A stretch of 64,000 bases of DNA from Lindgomyces ingoldianus (GCF_010093535.1 NW_022985170.1:1341013-1405012), one strand, 5' to 3'. Positions 1-10,259 are shown, numbered from the stretch's first letter. A program made the numbers and translations. The notes: generated by a model from the sequence alone, not told the origin.

Positions 1-372
1 TGGCAGGCGGGGCGCCTACCTCATTACACGAGGCAGCGCTGCCTCTATAGAACGCTGCATAAAAGCGTTGTAACAACAGCGTTTCTTTAGTGGTTAGAAC
101 TAATCAGATAGAGCAACTAGAAGTAGGCATGTTTATGTACAAAGGCTTCTAGGCGCATAAGTCTACCTTAGGTTTTAATAGGAGGGCGCATACAAGTTAC
201 AACGTGGTAACAGACCTTAATCATTACACGCTAACTTTTATATAGGCTGTAATGTAATTTAGTAGTTAATTAATAAGAAAGGTATAAAGTAGTGTTATAT
301 TTTAACATTTCTTAATTAAGCCTTTTAAATACCTTAGGCAGAGTGGCATTTGCGCGTAGTACGGTGGTGCGC
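1..372. other. AT-rich repeat-derived DNA without a gene
   Basis: No open frame of useful length is present. The first 80 bases are GC-rich and the rest is rich in TA dinucleotides, as in RIP-altered repeats. It abuts the left target duplication of the LTR element. Confidence 0.5.
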
Positions 373-377
373 ATTAT

Positions 378-640
378 TGTAACGGCACAGGCAAGACAAT
401 GGGTCCGAATGCGGTAGGAATCCACTCAGAGGCATATGGGAGTGCGTGGGGACTTAATGACCTAGGAATCTCATTAACACCTATAGGCCTTGTACAAAGG
501 ATATTAGAAAACTACTAAGCTAGCTACAGGAGAGAGGTGCGACTAAATACATAAGGGAATAGGGGTAACAGCAAGGGTTAGGGCTAATACAGGGGCCTTC
601 TAGGTTATCTAAAATAGAACAATTTATAAGGATTGTTACA
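378..640 (+). repeat. 5' LTR
   Basis: 263 bp. The left part matches the solo LTR at 29.0 kb closely. The right part, from about 555, is altered by C-to-T and G-to-A changes relative to the 3' LTR; for example, CCGGG in the 3' LTR is CTAGG here. Confidence 0.85.
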
Positions 641-1433
641 CTACCCCCCCTCTGTAGACTCATAGTCTTTATTAGTAGGTAGAAGTATTACTGTTATGTC
701 CTCTGCCTTCTTAAAAACTAAAAACTAGTCTAATTTAGCTAGGTGTCCTTACTAAGTATTCCTTCACACTACTAGCAGTGTCCTCTAAACTAAACGCTAT
801 GCGTGCGCGCCCGCTCTAATATTAATCTATGTAGATGTCTAGCTAATTGTTTTTTACTATCTGTGCAGTTATTAATCTTAGGCGTAGGTTTTAGTAAGGT
901 GACATTTAGGTATTATTAGGGGTGCCTAAAAGGTCTCTTGCTATTAGGGTAGCAAGGGTGATTTAAGGCATTATTAGAGGTAATTTAGTAGTTAGCAGGG
1001 GTTAACTAGCAGTCTTAGCTAGATTAGCTGCTAGGGATTAACTCTAAATTAGGTAGGTCTAGCTTTAGGTTCTATAGAAGCAGGTTTAGCTGTTAACAGA
1101 GTAGTAGTTAGTAGTTAAAAGTTAGGCATTAGCAGTTGTCTCTAATCTTAATAAGTTATTAGTAGTCTCTAAGTTTCTACCTTAGCACACTCTACACAAC
1201 TTTTCTAAAGGCAATTCTAATTATAGGGGATAAGAAGTTTTAAACTTAAAGGCTTTAGTTAATAAAAGGTCTCTAGTATTCTATCTATAAACTAAATAGT
1301 TTAACAGAACAGTGTGTAAGTATTATAACCTAAACTAAATTAAACATGTCTTAAGCTTAGATATAGTTAAACAAATAATTAGTGTAATATTATAATAAGG
1401 CTGTTATTAGCAAAAGTAAGTTTTTTAATATAA

Positions 1434-1713
1434 TGTAACAGTATAGGCAAGACAATAAGTCTAAATGCAGTAGAAATCTACTTAGAGGCATATAGAAGTG
1501 CGTGGGGACTTAATAACCTAGGAATCTTATTAACACCTATAGGCCTTGTACAAAGGATATTAGAAAACTACTAAGCTAGCTACAGGGGAGAGGTGCGACT
1601 AAATACATGAGGGAATAGAGGTAACAGCAGGGGTCGGGGCCAGGTCGGGGTCGGGGCCGATACGGGGGCCTTCCGGGCCATCTGAGATGGAACGATTCAT
1701 GAGGATTGTTACA
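1434..1713 (+). repeat. 3' LTR
   Basis: 280 bp. The pattern is the mirror image of the 5' LTR: the left part is transition-mutated, while the right part from about 1610 keeps a GC-rich stretch of GGTCGGGGCC-like tandem units. It ends GTTACA followed by the duplicated ATTAT. Confidence 0.85.
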
Positions 1714-1718
1714 ATTAT

Positions 1719-3085
1719 ACTCACTTTAACAGGAGGTCGTCGCAACATCATAGGGCTGAGGCATGCACATAACACTGCACACGTTCTAATTAGGCGGCTG
1801 ATAAGCAGTTGTTAGATGCTAGCTCTTAGATTTAGCCTAAAGAATTACTAAGAAGTTAAGCTTTAATACGTTGCAAGGTGAAGCACGCAACAGCTGTTTA
1901 TAATGTATTAAGCATACAAAATATTGCAGGGCAAACTACAAGAAATAATTATTGCTTGTTAGTAAAACAGAAGATGAAAATAAGTATTAGTCTATAACTA
2001 TGCAATCTTCCTAGTAATAGTAGAAGATGAAAATTGTCTGACTTGCCTTGTCCTCTAACAAGGGTATTTTTCTTAGCACAGTTGGTGGCTTTACAGGAGC
2101 GCTGTACTTGGCTAGCATGCATAAAAGATTATATAGGTTACGTATTATCTAGAGAAGAAAGGGCTAAAGCATTACTCTTGATACAAAAGACGCGTGATTC
2201 ACGAAAAGAGATTACAGACTGCTCTTAGCGTCAGGATCACCAATAGGTGCAAGGGAAGTCAGGGGGGCGGACGATACGCAGAGTTTGCGTTATAGCGAGA
2301 GTAAATTACAAACGAAACAAAATAGCAAAACCTCTTCCTTGACCACATAGCCACAGCCAGGTGCATTAATGAAAAGAGTGTAGGATCGCAACAGCCAGCG
2401 GTAGTGCTGGGGCCAGCGTCACTGTGTCTGCAACTATGAGCAAGCCTAGTGAGAGGAGGACCGTGTTTAAAAATAGGAATAATCTTAAAAAATAGTTTTG
2501 TAAAACTGTTTTAGAGATTAAACTGCAGCAAAAAAGTTAGCGCAATAGAAAATAAAAAAACAGAAGTTAAAAAAACATTACCTGAAAAGAACAGACTAGA
2601 AAAGTATTATCCCGATGCCGTCAAGGTGCCAAGATTGTCTAAACTAGGAAATCAAAACTTGCTTGATCGAAGCGGGTGCATGGCGACACCGCTTTTGTGG
2701 CTCAGACAGTACGGAAAATGCATGATCAAGCAGGCGCTCCTAGCACTGCCGTCTCGCAAACGATATGCCAAAAGCTCCGAGACATGTAATTTCGCTTACA
2801 GAAAAACAGACATGTCCTGAAATCATGGTGAGCCAATTAGAAGTTAGTTACTAGATTCCTAGCGCCGGCATCCCCGTTGCTAGCCCGTGCAATACCGACG
2901 CTTACTCAGATGTTTTGTTGCCCTTCTTCAGGGAGCGTGGGTAGAATGTCAAAAGAACGGGCGCTAAAACCTACTAAACGTCGCTTTGCCCCACATTTTC
3001 GCAGGTAAAACTCGAGCCAAAGGTAGGTTAAGAGACCGAGAGGGGTTGCCATTCTGTGCATGGTTTTTTGCAAAATATTTTGTAG
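1719..3085. other. AT-rich to mixed intergenic DNA
   Basis: Only short open frames of about 65 codons occur, with no recognisable domain and no splice-linked continuation. I see no gene, and no second repeat edge I can define. Confidence 0.4.
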
Positions 3086-3092
3086 TATATAA
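3086..3092 (+). promoter_or_regulatory. TATA-like element upstream of the tRNA gene
   Basis: TATATAA lies about 40 bp upstream of the first tRNA base. Upstream TATA boxes help TFIIIB placement in several ascomycetes (known for fission yeast). Its role here is inferred from position. Confidence 0.4.
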
Positions 3093-3131
3093 TCAAACAA
3101 CTGGGAAAAATGAACATCAATCAAGACATAC

Positions 3132-3288
3132 GGTGGTATGGTCTAGTGGTATGACGTCGCGTTGTGGCCGCGCCAGCCTGGGGTGAGTTAATCTCCATTC
3201 CAACCTGGCCCACTCAAACGAGTGGATTAAGAGCTACAAAACAAGAGTACTGACTGACAATTGTCCAGTTCGATTCCCAGTACCGCCA
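3132..3288 (+). tRNA. tRNA-His (GTG) with an 86-nt insert in the T arm
   Basis: Removing 3183-3268 leaves a 71-nt tRNA. The acceptor stem GGTGGTA (3132-3138) pairs with TACCGCC (3281-3287) through 7 pairs, one of them T-G, and the discriminator is A (3288). T8 and A14 are present, the D stem GTC/GAC frames a loop with G18 and G19, and there is a G15-C48 Levitt pair. The anticodon stem CGCG/CGCG frames the loop TTGTGGC with anticodon GTG at 3164-3166. The T stem is CTGGG (3178-3182) with CCCAG (3276-3280) around the loop TTCGATT (3269-3275). Without excision the T stem cannot form, because TCCAG before the loop does not pair with CCCAG. The A box is TGGTCTAGTGG (3139-3149) and the B box is AGTTCGATTCC (3267-3277). 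The one weak pair is 27-43 (T-C). No canonical 37/38 intron is needed. tRNA identity rests on the anticodon and the fold. Confidence 0.82.
3183..3268 (+). other. Spliceosomal-type intron-like insert within tRNA-His
   Basis: The insert starts GTGAGT and ends CAG. It has overlapping branch-like motifs ACTGAC/CTGAC with the putative branch A at 3257, 11 nt before the final G, which is ideal fungal geometry. It sits between tRNA positions 53 and 54, splitting the B box. Internally, TTAATC (3188-3193) can pair with GATTAA (3225-3230), and CCACTC (3210-3215) with GAGTGG (3220-3225); these share one base. The terminal TCCAG could also pair with the upstream exon CTGGG in the precursor. Fungal tRNA introns normally lie at 37/38 and are cut by the tRNA endonuclease; this one does neither by appearance. 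Confidence 0.72.
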
Positions 3289-3293
3289 AATTC

Positions 3294-3300
3294 TTTTTTT
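3294..3300 (+). terminator. Pol III T-run terminator
   Basis: Seven consecutive T residues start 6 nt after the discriminator base, the normal RNA polymerase III stop signal. It supports the idea that the split tRNA locus is transcribed by Pol III. Confidence 0.75.
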
Positions 3301-3749
3301 GGGGAAATTTTTTTGGCGAGGCGAAGTGAAACGGCTTGGCATGCATCATGGGTGTGCGAACAAACACGTTACGGTATGACAAGAAGAAATTGGATTGTGA
3401 AATGTTTTTGGCTTAGATTGAAAGTGCTGCCGCTGAGTTAGTCGAAAGAGGCATTACTTCCAAGTCTTTTGTGCTTATATGGAGGAAATGAGGAAATGAT
3501 GAAGGGGAACTGCACCTCCTTATAGAGGATGTTCTTAGTGAGGATAGGGATTGTATCCCTTATCATCTATGAACCCAAAACCCCAAATCCTAGGCATGTA
3601 GCTATTGTGTCATTCCTCTTTGTAGGTAGTCCTCTTCACGAGTGCAGAACCTCTATCCCTAAAATCCACAACTAAAGGCCAAAGCGGCCACCATAGGTGA
3701 TGTATCATAATACCAGACCCAGCAGCACCATTCCTTCCCCATTCCAACC
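3301..3749. other. Intergenic, no gene seen
   Basis: No open frame with recognisable content. It holds the presumptive 3' UTR of the RING-CH gene. Confidence 0.5.
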
Positions 3750-5366
3750 CTATGGCCTCACAATTTTCTTCTTACTTCGATCATAATCCTCTACTCTCCG
3801 CTTCCGATGATTCTGCGCCATCTTCCACCGCACATATAGCATCACTACATCCTTAACCCCCACAAATAGACAGCCCCCCAAGATGCTCCGTCCCCACCTC
3901 GCCTGCAGAAATCCCGTCACTTTACCGTCTGCGGGCTTTGTAACCCATGACTTTGGCAGTGCGTGTTTCAACACCTCACCGACTGCAGCCGCAATAGAGG
4001 GGAAGATGAGAGCCCCGAGGATGGTGTCTGCCAGGGAGGTCGTGCTAAATTGCATGTTGCGTTCGCGGCGGATGCGGTTTCTTCTGCCGGGGACATTTGG
4101 TGCGGGGGCAGCATCCTGTACGTCTACGTCTTGGGGAGGGGCGTGGAGGGGTGGTGCAGGGCCGCGGGCGATGGGTACTGGGGGGTTTTCCTCGGCAGCA
4201 TTGTTGTCGGCCGCACCGCCGTTGTTCCAGTCACCGAAGAGGTCGAAGTCAACTTCGAGTTCTACAGCTTCGATGACGGCGTCGTCGTCGCCGTCCTCGA
4301 GCACTTCTTCGATTTGGTCTCCCGCGTTGTCGTTGTCAGCGCCGTTGTTTCCATCTGTGTCACCAGCACGTGGTTGAATTTCCTTGAGCCATCGTTGTTC
4401 TTTTGGTAGCCAGACACGTTCGTAGTATGCATTGTAGACACCTCGGATGTAAGGCAGTGCGGCAATGGTGAAGGCAGCGCTCGGCGGCCATTGGAACGGC
4501 ATCATCTCGTCCTGGGGTCTGCCCGAGCTCGCGAAGAATATCAGCGGCAAGAATGGGAGAAAGCTATCAGCCAGTGTGGTCCGCGAGGCTATCAAAACAG
4601 TTGGAATCAGTGGAAGCCCCAGGTCCAGTCTCCAATTCAACCGTAGGTGGTCCATCGCCCGTGCCACGATCGACTGATGCATCGTTGGGGATTCGTAAAT
4701 AGGCATTAGAATCTGCGCTCCATCTTCTATGCCAAAGACTTCATAGACAGCATGTGTGCCCAACAGGGTAGCCGTGCTGTAGACCGCTGACCCCACTACG
4801 ATAAAGAACCCGGGCAATAGCATCATCCCCGTGAACCTCTCCACCGTCCGCACAAGATCCACGACTATGCTCCGTGGCCGCACAACCTTGATCTCAGCCT
4901 TGCACTGCGGACACAGTATCTTGCCTCTCCCACCACCAGCCCGCCGCCGGGAGCTCGGGGCCTCCATATCGGCGATCCAGTCGAGCAGGCACTTTTCGTG
5001 CGCAACGAGGACACAGGGACAGGGGCTGCGCCATTCTGAGGAGGTGGGTTCGTCTTCGGTTTCGTCATTGAAACATATCCAGCATTTGCGAGGCTCGTCG
5101 TCCGGCTGCGGAGCCGCCGTTAATTCTTTCTGCGACTGTGAATGCGGCTGTGAATGCGACTGTGACTGTGACTGTTCAACGGGTCTCTGCGCTTGTGGCG
5201 GGTGCGGGCTATTCAGGAGCAGTGTCTGCGAGTCTTCAGACGTCGCGGAATAGGCTTCGCTGTCGGTGCGACCCAGCTGCGATTGCTCATGCTGGGACGC
5301 CGGCTCGGCAGCTTCGCGGGGAGGAGACCTGCGCTGCGAGGCGGGCAGGGGAGGGACGGAGGTCAT
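3750..5366 (-). CDS. RING-CH (MARCH-type) membrane E3 ubiquitin ligase
   Basis: A single-exon, 538-residue protein. A C4HC3 RING variant lies at about residues 95-160: CWIC (C95, C98), then PCPC, an H-x2-C pair in AHEKC, and CPQC. This is the arrangement of RING-CH ligases, which recruit E2 enzymes to ubiquitinate membrane proteins. About five hydrophobic segments follow, the first being MMLLPGFFIVVGSAVY, so the protein should be a multipass membrane protein. An acidic D/N/E-rich linker sits between the third and fourth segments. The N-terminus has a Ser-Gln-His repeat tract encoded by near-tandem TGTGAATGCGACTG-like units. Four or more helices and a mid-sized length recall mitochondrial/ER MARCH5-like proteins more than the much longer Doa10, but substrate and location are not shown by sequence. 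Confidence 0.85.
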   Translation of the reverse strand: MTSVPPLPASQRRSPPREAAEPASQHEQSQLGRTDSEAYSATSEDSQTLLLNSPHPPQAQRPVEQSQSQSHSQPHSQSQKELTAAPQPDDEPRKCWICFNDETEDEPTSSEWRSPCPCVLVAHEKCLLDWIADMEAPSSRRRAGGGRGKILCPQCKAEIKVVRPRSIVVDLVRTVERFTGMMLLPGFFIVVGSAVYSTATLLGTHAVYEVFGIEDGAQILMPIYESPTMHQSIVARAMDHLRLNWRLDLGLPLIPTVLIASRTTLADSFLPFLPLIFFASSGRPQDEMMPFQWPPSAAFTIAALPYIRGVYNAYYERVWLPKEQRWLKEIQPRAGDTDGNNGADNDNAGDQIEEVLEDGDDDAVIEAVELEVDFDLFGDWNNGGAADNNAAEENPPVPIARGPAPPLHAPPQDVDVQDAAPAPNVPGRRNRIRRERNMQFSTTSLADTILGALIFPSIAAAVGEVLKHALPKSWVTKPADGKVTGFLQARWGRSILGGCLFVGVKDVVMLYVRWKMAQNHRKRRVEDYDRSKKKIVRP

Positions 5367-5982
5367 GGGGGGAGGGAGGGAGAGATTACAATTTCGGAAT
5401 CAGGACTCGAGTATGTCGACAGAGGAAGTTCTAGACTTAGATAGACAGACGAAATTTCATGATGGAGGTTGTAGGACGTTGGAGGCAAGCGGAGGTGTTG
5501 GTACGGGGACTAAGCATTCAGTGAACGGAGGTTTGTTAATGGAAACGCCGAGGCAGCGAACAAGCGTAGAAGACGTCACTTCGTTTCTCCGTCGCCAAGA
5601 ATTTGACGCCGATTTGATGCGGAGGAGCTTTGCAGTATTTGGGAATATATTGCGTCGTATCATGCGTAACTTTAATCACGGGAATGGATTTCAAGGACTC
5701 TCTTTAAATCATTGACCACAGACGCCAGCATACAGTCGACAATTGTGGTTATAAAAGACTCCTCGAGAGACTATGTCCTATGAATTCCGAGTCCCATGAA
5801 TTCCGTGTCCCATATCGATTACTATACAAAATCACCATGAATACAACGCCCCCAAATCCATTAAATCAAGCCAGTCCTGCAGCAGGTCCCGCGACAATAA
5901 GCATATTGCAGCAGCTACCGAAAATACTCATCTCATCAAAGCCACTATTGGCCCATCCACCGCTCTTATACTCTCCAGTCTT
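5367..5982. other. Intergenic between minus-strand genes
   Basis: Contains the promoter of the RING-CH gene and the 3' end of the next gene. Overlapping short plus-strand frames show no domain. Confidence 0.45.
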
Positions 5983-7900
5983 CTAATTCTTCTTCTCATC
6001 ATCCACTCTAGCATATCGCTTAGCCCTGGTATTCACTTTGAACGGAACATCAGCGAGGCTGAATCTCATAGCCGGACCAGGAGGACCTCCCGAGCCAACA
6101 GCCACATACCCACCCTCATGCTCCTGCATCATGTTCGGAAGGACCTTAGAGCGGAATACGCTCGAAGCACTATTCCTCTTGATCTGATTCTGGCGGGTTG
6201 GGGTCTGCGGACGGGTGCGCGGGAACGGGGTGACCTCTGGCGGTGGAGGGGGGCGGATTGGGCCGTAGTTGCTGGGTGGGGCGAAGTAACCGTAGCCGTT
6301 GGCCTGGTGCGATGGCTGAGTGATGTTATTGTTAGGCTGTAGGACCGTATTTTTGTAGGTAATTGCTTGGACGGAACGAGGTGGGAAGGTGTACTCCGGT
6401 GCTTGATACGCAGCTTTGCAATCCTGCATTGGGGATGAATCTTGGAATGACTGCGAAGCCGGGAAACGTCCCTGGAAGTATGAGCAAATGGCCGTTCGTG
6501 TGGGTTGAGCACTAACATTGTGGCCCGCTGGCATTGGTATGCGAGAAGGGAACTGGTGTTGTGTGCCCGTGGAGGAAATCTGGAGATTTCAGTCAGTGTG
6601 GAGCTGTGTAGGTATTTCCTACATTGTAATATCCATCTACCATTTGCCTGCTGTACTGCGCCCCTGGCTGACCTACCCTACCATTCATCTGGAAGCAAGT
6701 GTCAGCGCAGTTGATATGTAGGGACCTTGAAATACTAACAGTCCGGAAACCGGGATGCATCTCCGTATTGTGATAGTGACTGTTCATCGGACCGCCCCCT
6801 AAAAACCAAGACTTTTAGCTTGAGCCTAAAATGGGGACTGGGTAATACAAATTGGTTTCAACGATCTGTTTACAATTATCAAATGTCACATGCTGGGCCT
6901 GATGCAGAGCGTTGGGCTGTGCATGTGCAGAGACATCCAGAGAGGAAGCTTGTGTATAGAAGATGCCACCAGCCCATGGGCTACTCCTAGCTGCTTGCAG
7001 CCCCATTGAGCTAAGTGGTCGAGATTCCATAGCATTACTCGGTTTGAACCACGGAGCTCGGTGCTCTTGGCATGTATTAGCACGGGCTGGTTGACATTGT
7101 GCAGTGTTCGGAAGGTGCTTGAGTTGCTCTCCAATAACTTGACGATGTGCTTCCACATCAGGAGTGACGCAGGGAAACACTGGCCGGAATGCGCTCGCCT
7201 TTGGAGTCTCGGAACTACCTCCGTCGGAATCGATCTTAGATTTCCAGCCTGTCCCATAGGCATCCTTGCTGGTGCCGCTGCTCTCGCTCCGTGCCTCGGC
7301 CAGTCCTACACTCTCGCTGGTCTTGCCCTGAGACGAAGCAGGCTGTCTTCGGGCACTGGTACTAGTAGTGTCGAGGCTGCAATTCTGCGACAAGATTGAC
7401 ATACTCCTGTGAGTGCGCTGGCCGTTACTCTCCGAGAGCGGTGTCTCCCCAGCTGCGTCCAATGGGCAGTAGAAGAATGAATGCAAGGCCGACAACGACA
7501 ACGGACTGCGCTCAGGCGATGAGCTACGACCTGTCTGCTTCGGTTTAGGTTTCTTTGGCTTGCATGTCATTTTAGCAAGCATGTCGGGTTTCGGTGTCAG
7601 ATCCTCGCCTTTCCAGCCCTCTGGTGTCTCGACAAGATAGAAATATTGCGGCTTGCCGGTGGTGGGGAAAGGCTTGATGACAAGGTCAACTGGAGCATAC
7701 CAGTGGACACCGTTAGGGTTGGCCTCGTTCCCTAGAACCTTTTCACAAGCCGGGCATGGGAAGCCAGAGTCCTCGGCATGGTAATACTCCAGTCTGTGCT
7801 CGGGGAAGGAATGGTCCATGCTGCAGAAATCAAATCCTAAGAGCTCGGCGTGGCTTGGAATAGAACAGCCGCGAAAGACTCGAACCACTCTCATACACAT
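5983..7900 (-). CDS. Unknown low-complexity protein, four exons
   Basis: I joined 7900-6874, 6798-6740, 6688-6623 and 6579-5983. The introns (75, 51 and 43 nt) start GTAAAC, GTTAGT and GTAGGA and end TAG, CAG and CAG, and the frame stays open for 582 residues. The start at 7900 has a good CACCATG context directly after a possible 3' splice site, so an upstream non-coding exon is possible; the next Met at 7819 (MDHSFPEH) is the alternative. Near the N-terminus a CxxC pair (PCPAC) and a W/Y-rich segment look like a small folded, possibly zinc-binding module. The rest is Ser/Pro/Gln-rich, with a polyproline run in the last exon and a basic C-terminus. I do not recognise a family and assign no function. 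Confidence 0.68.
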
Positions 7901-8519
7901 GGTGAGCTCCTAAAGATGGCGCATTAGGAATGAGGGCTGTTGTTAGATGAGCCCCCGGTGTGGGTGATAGGGAGATTCGTGCTTGTGTTGTTGTTGGCCC
8001 TCCCAGCAGGGCGGAGGTGAAGTAGGGAAGCGAATTAAAATTCATATAAAGTCGTTCTGTTTTGTCAACAGAGGGGTCGTCGTGGTTGTGGTGTGCGGCA
8101 TCACCGTTTGATACGGCACGTGCACGGCGCCTTGGCAACGAGAGGTACTGTGAATGTCTTGAATCGGACTATCCTTTCGCCGATGGTTTCCAAACGCTTT
8201 ATCTCCTGATAGCCTGCGTTCGGGCTGGCTAAACAGCCTGGCGTGCAGCCGCTATGAGTCGAGAAAAGAAGAAAGGAAAAAGACAACAGTAGGTTAACAT
8301 GGAACATGACAAGTATTGAGTTAGTCTGTTTAATCTCTATCTAGAATAAGGGTTAATAGGAATCAAATTTCTGACCTGTATGTAGGAGGGGTTTCGTTTT
8401 CGCCGAATTGAACTCTAAGGAAAAGCTGGTAGTGCGGAGATCTTCAACACAAAAAACATGCTGAATCGCCGTCTTCATCCCCTGGTTGAAACCGATATGC
8501 CTTCTTCGATGCTTTCCTG
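7901..8519. other. Intergenic, no supported gene
   Basis: Two short minus-strand frames (7830-8138 and 8101-8307) show no domain. The segment probably holds the upstream region or 5' UTR of the unknown gene and the 3' UTR of the TANGO2-like gene. Confidence 0.45.
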
Positions 8520-9539
8520 CTACCACCCTTCGATTTGGAATTCAAACGATTTGTCTCCTTTCCCTTTCTCAATTGGATGCGCATCTCCATCGAAAAGTGA
8601 TCGTTCAATATAGAGCATCTTCCCACCGTTATCGACGAGGATGATTATATTCTTCTGCGTTCCATAGCATCCGGACGTGGCATTGGCGGCTCTGTGCTTG
8701 ACCACATCACCTACAGGATGTGCCGGCATATTCATTTCTTCCAGATCATCCTTTCCAACGGCAGGAACGAAAATACTGTGGCGTAGTTGGTTCAGATACA
8801 TGTCCCACTCTTCATTTTCCTTCTGCCTGGGCATTGTGTCATGGCAAAGAACGGCAAACAACCTCTCAAGTAATTTCTCCTTGCTTTCCCTTTTCTCCAC
8901 GCTCGCATCGATAGCGGCTTTGACCTCCTTTTCTCCGTTTACGACCTTCGGCCAGGATCGGTCACCATAGGCGGCATTGCTGAGAGCGTAGGTCTCGTGG
9001 GATTTCCCGGCCACCCATATCAAGCCAGCAGCATCCGGAGTGCGGTTAGAGATGATTGCAAGGCCTTTCCTTCCCCCTTTGACAACATCCTGGATCTTTC
9101 CATACAGCAGGCTGAAGCCCCCAACTCCTCTTACCCCATCTTCCTCTACAAGCCTCTTCGCAAACTGCTCCGACGACTCGTCCACTTTCGGGTCAGATTT
9201 CAGCCAGGCATTCGGAATAAGACCCCGACTTCGGGCCCCTTCAACAATTGCTTCGCCCTCTTCGCGGTAATTGGTGAGGACTGCGACTCGACCCTGACGA
9301 GTCACGCCAAGCCAAGTACCGTGGACGGGACGATGCAGATCGTAGCCTCCGAGGACTTGGGAGTCGGGTTCTGGCCACCATGTTGCATCTGCTGTTGGAC
9401 GATGCAAGTATTCCTGGCGCCCTGAGTCAGTGGTTTGCCGAAGTGAGGTGAGAGAAGATGCAAGGAAATTTACATCTCTGTTGTTCAGGAGGATGAACGG
9501 GTACTGAGGATGCTCAGTGGTAACAATGGCGATACACAT
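8520..9539 (-). CDS. TANGO2-like NRDE-family protein
   Basis: A single-exon, 339-residue protein. It begins Met-Cys-Ile-Ala with Cys2 and has the NNRDVNF motif at residues 19-25, the NRDE signature that names the family (formerly DUF833). Other matching features are a WWP motif near residue 54, the segment HGTWLGV then G-R-V-A-V-L-T-N-Y-R, and a C-terminal GCYGTQKNII segment. Animal TANGO2 is linked to Golgi/ER organisation and heme trafficking; the fungal role is not established. The length is normal for the family and the start codon gives the required N-terminal Cys2. Confidence 0.86.
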   Translation of the reverse strand: MCIAIVTTEHPQYPFILLNNRDVNFLASSLTSLRQTTDSGRQEYLHRPTADATWWPEPDSQVLGGYDLHRPVHGTWLGVTRQGRVAVLTNYREEGEAIVEGARSRGLIPNAWLKSDPKVDESSEQFAKRLVEEDGVRGVGGFSLLYGKIQDVVKGGRKGLAIISNRTPDAAGLIWVAGKSHETYALSNAAYGDRSWPKVVNGEKEVKAAIDASVEKRESKEKLLERLFAVLCHDTMPRQKENEEWDMYLNQLRHSIFVPAVGKDDLEEMNMPAHPVGDVVKHRAANATSGCYGTQKNIIILVDNGGKMLYIERSLFDGDAHPIEKGKGDKSFEFQIEGW

Positions 9540-10259
9540 TCTGGAAACCTACAGGAACGCCTGTACTCTACTGGCTGCAGTCGTTCACAAGCAAGGAGAA
9601 ATGTAAAACTGGTTTAGAAGAAGACGAGAGAAGGAAGCTGGAAGGAAATGTTTTGGTCGAGTGAAATCGATTCCAAAGTTCGGGAAAGTACGGGCGTCTA
9701 GTTTTAAAAGTGGCGGAGAAGTGCAGAGCGGTGTGATGAGCCCAAAGCGCCTACTTATATACGTGGATCCAGCAAGCAGGCCCAGACATCTGACCTGTAC
9801 GGTGTCACGGCTCCATGGGGTGAGTGAAGGATGCTAGATGGCGAAGTGTGCATGCGTGATGGATGTCTGACGGGAAATGCTGGTCCGAGATTTTGGACTA
9901 GCAATTTTGCTCACACGACTGCAAAATGTTTGTTTGGAACATATTTCTTAAAGCAAAGTATCGAGGGGAGTTGCTTCACATTTATGTACAACATCGACCC
10001 CTTATCCGACGCTGTTGCACTGCATGAGTGTTCGTGCAGTAGGATTGCTTTTCTTTGTGTCTATCCAGTCACGTGCGATTTGTGCTGACCTAGGAGCCGA
10101 GCCGCATTCCTCCTGGACTGGGCCTAACGCGTCACCCTCACTCCCAGCCAATCCATGCCACATCCTCAGCCCTACATGTTGCATCAACCCGTCTAACGGT
10201 CTCGTTATCCCCAAACCTCCACGTTTCTTCCCGAACCGCATCTCCGGCCCACCCTAGAA
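9540..10259. other. Divergent intergenic region
   Basis: About 720 bp between the starts of the TANGO2-like gene (minus) and the UPF0132-type gene (plus). It probably carries both promoters. I see no conserved element I can name. Confidence 0.45.

Larger units (their letters stand above)
378..1713 (+). mobile_element. Miniature LTR retroelement (TRIM-like), complete with target duplication
   Basis: Two direct repeats (378-640 and 1434-1713) both begin TGTAAC and end GTTACA, the TG...CA termini expected of long terminal repeats. The pair is flanked by an identical 5-bp duplication ATTAT at 373-377 and 1714-1718, so the whole 1,336-bp unit integrated as one element. The internal segment (641-1433, about 0.8 kb) has no coding capacity and is AT-rich. 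I do not see a clear primer-binding site next to the 5' LTR or a clear polypurine tract before the 3' LTR; both could have been erased by mutation. It is either a terminal-repeat retrotransposon in miniature or a deleted, RIP-degraded copy of a larger element. A solo LTR of the same family lies at 28980-29261. Confidence 0.85.

Noticed and set aside
3883..4409. Overlapping plus-strand frames of 164 and 148 codons
   Set aside because: They lie antisense to the RING-CH gene and reflect its GC-rich and acidic-repeat codons; no domain.
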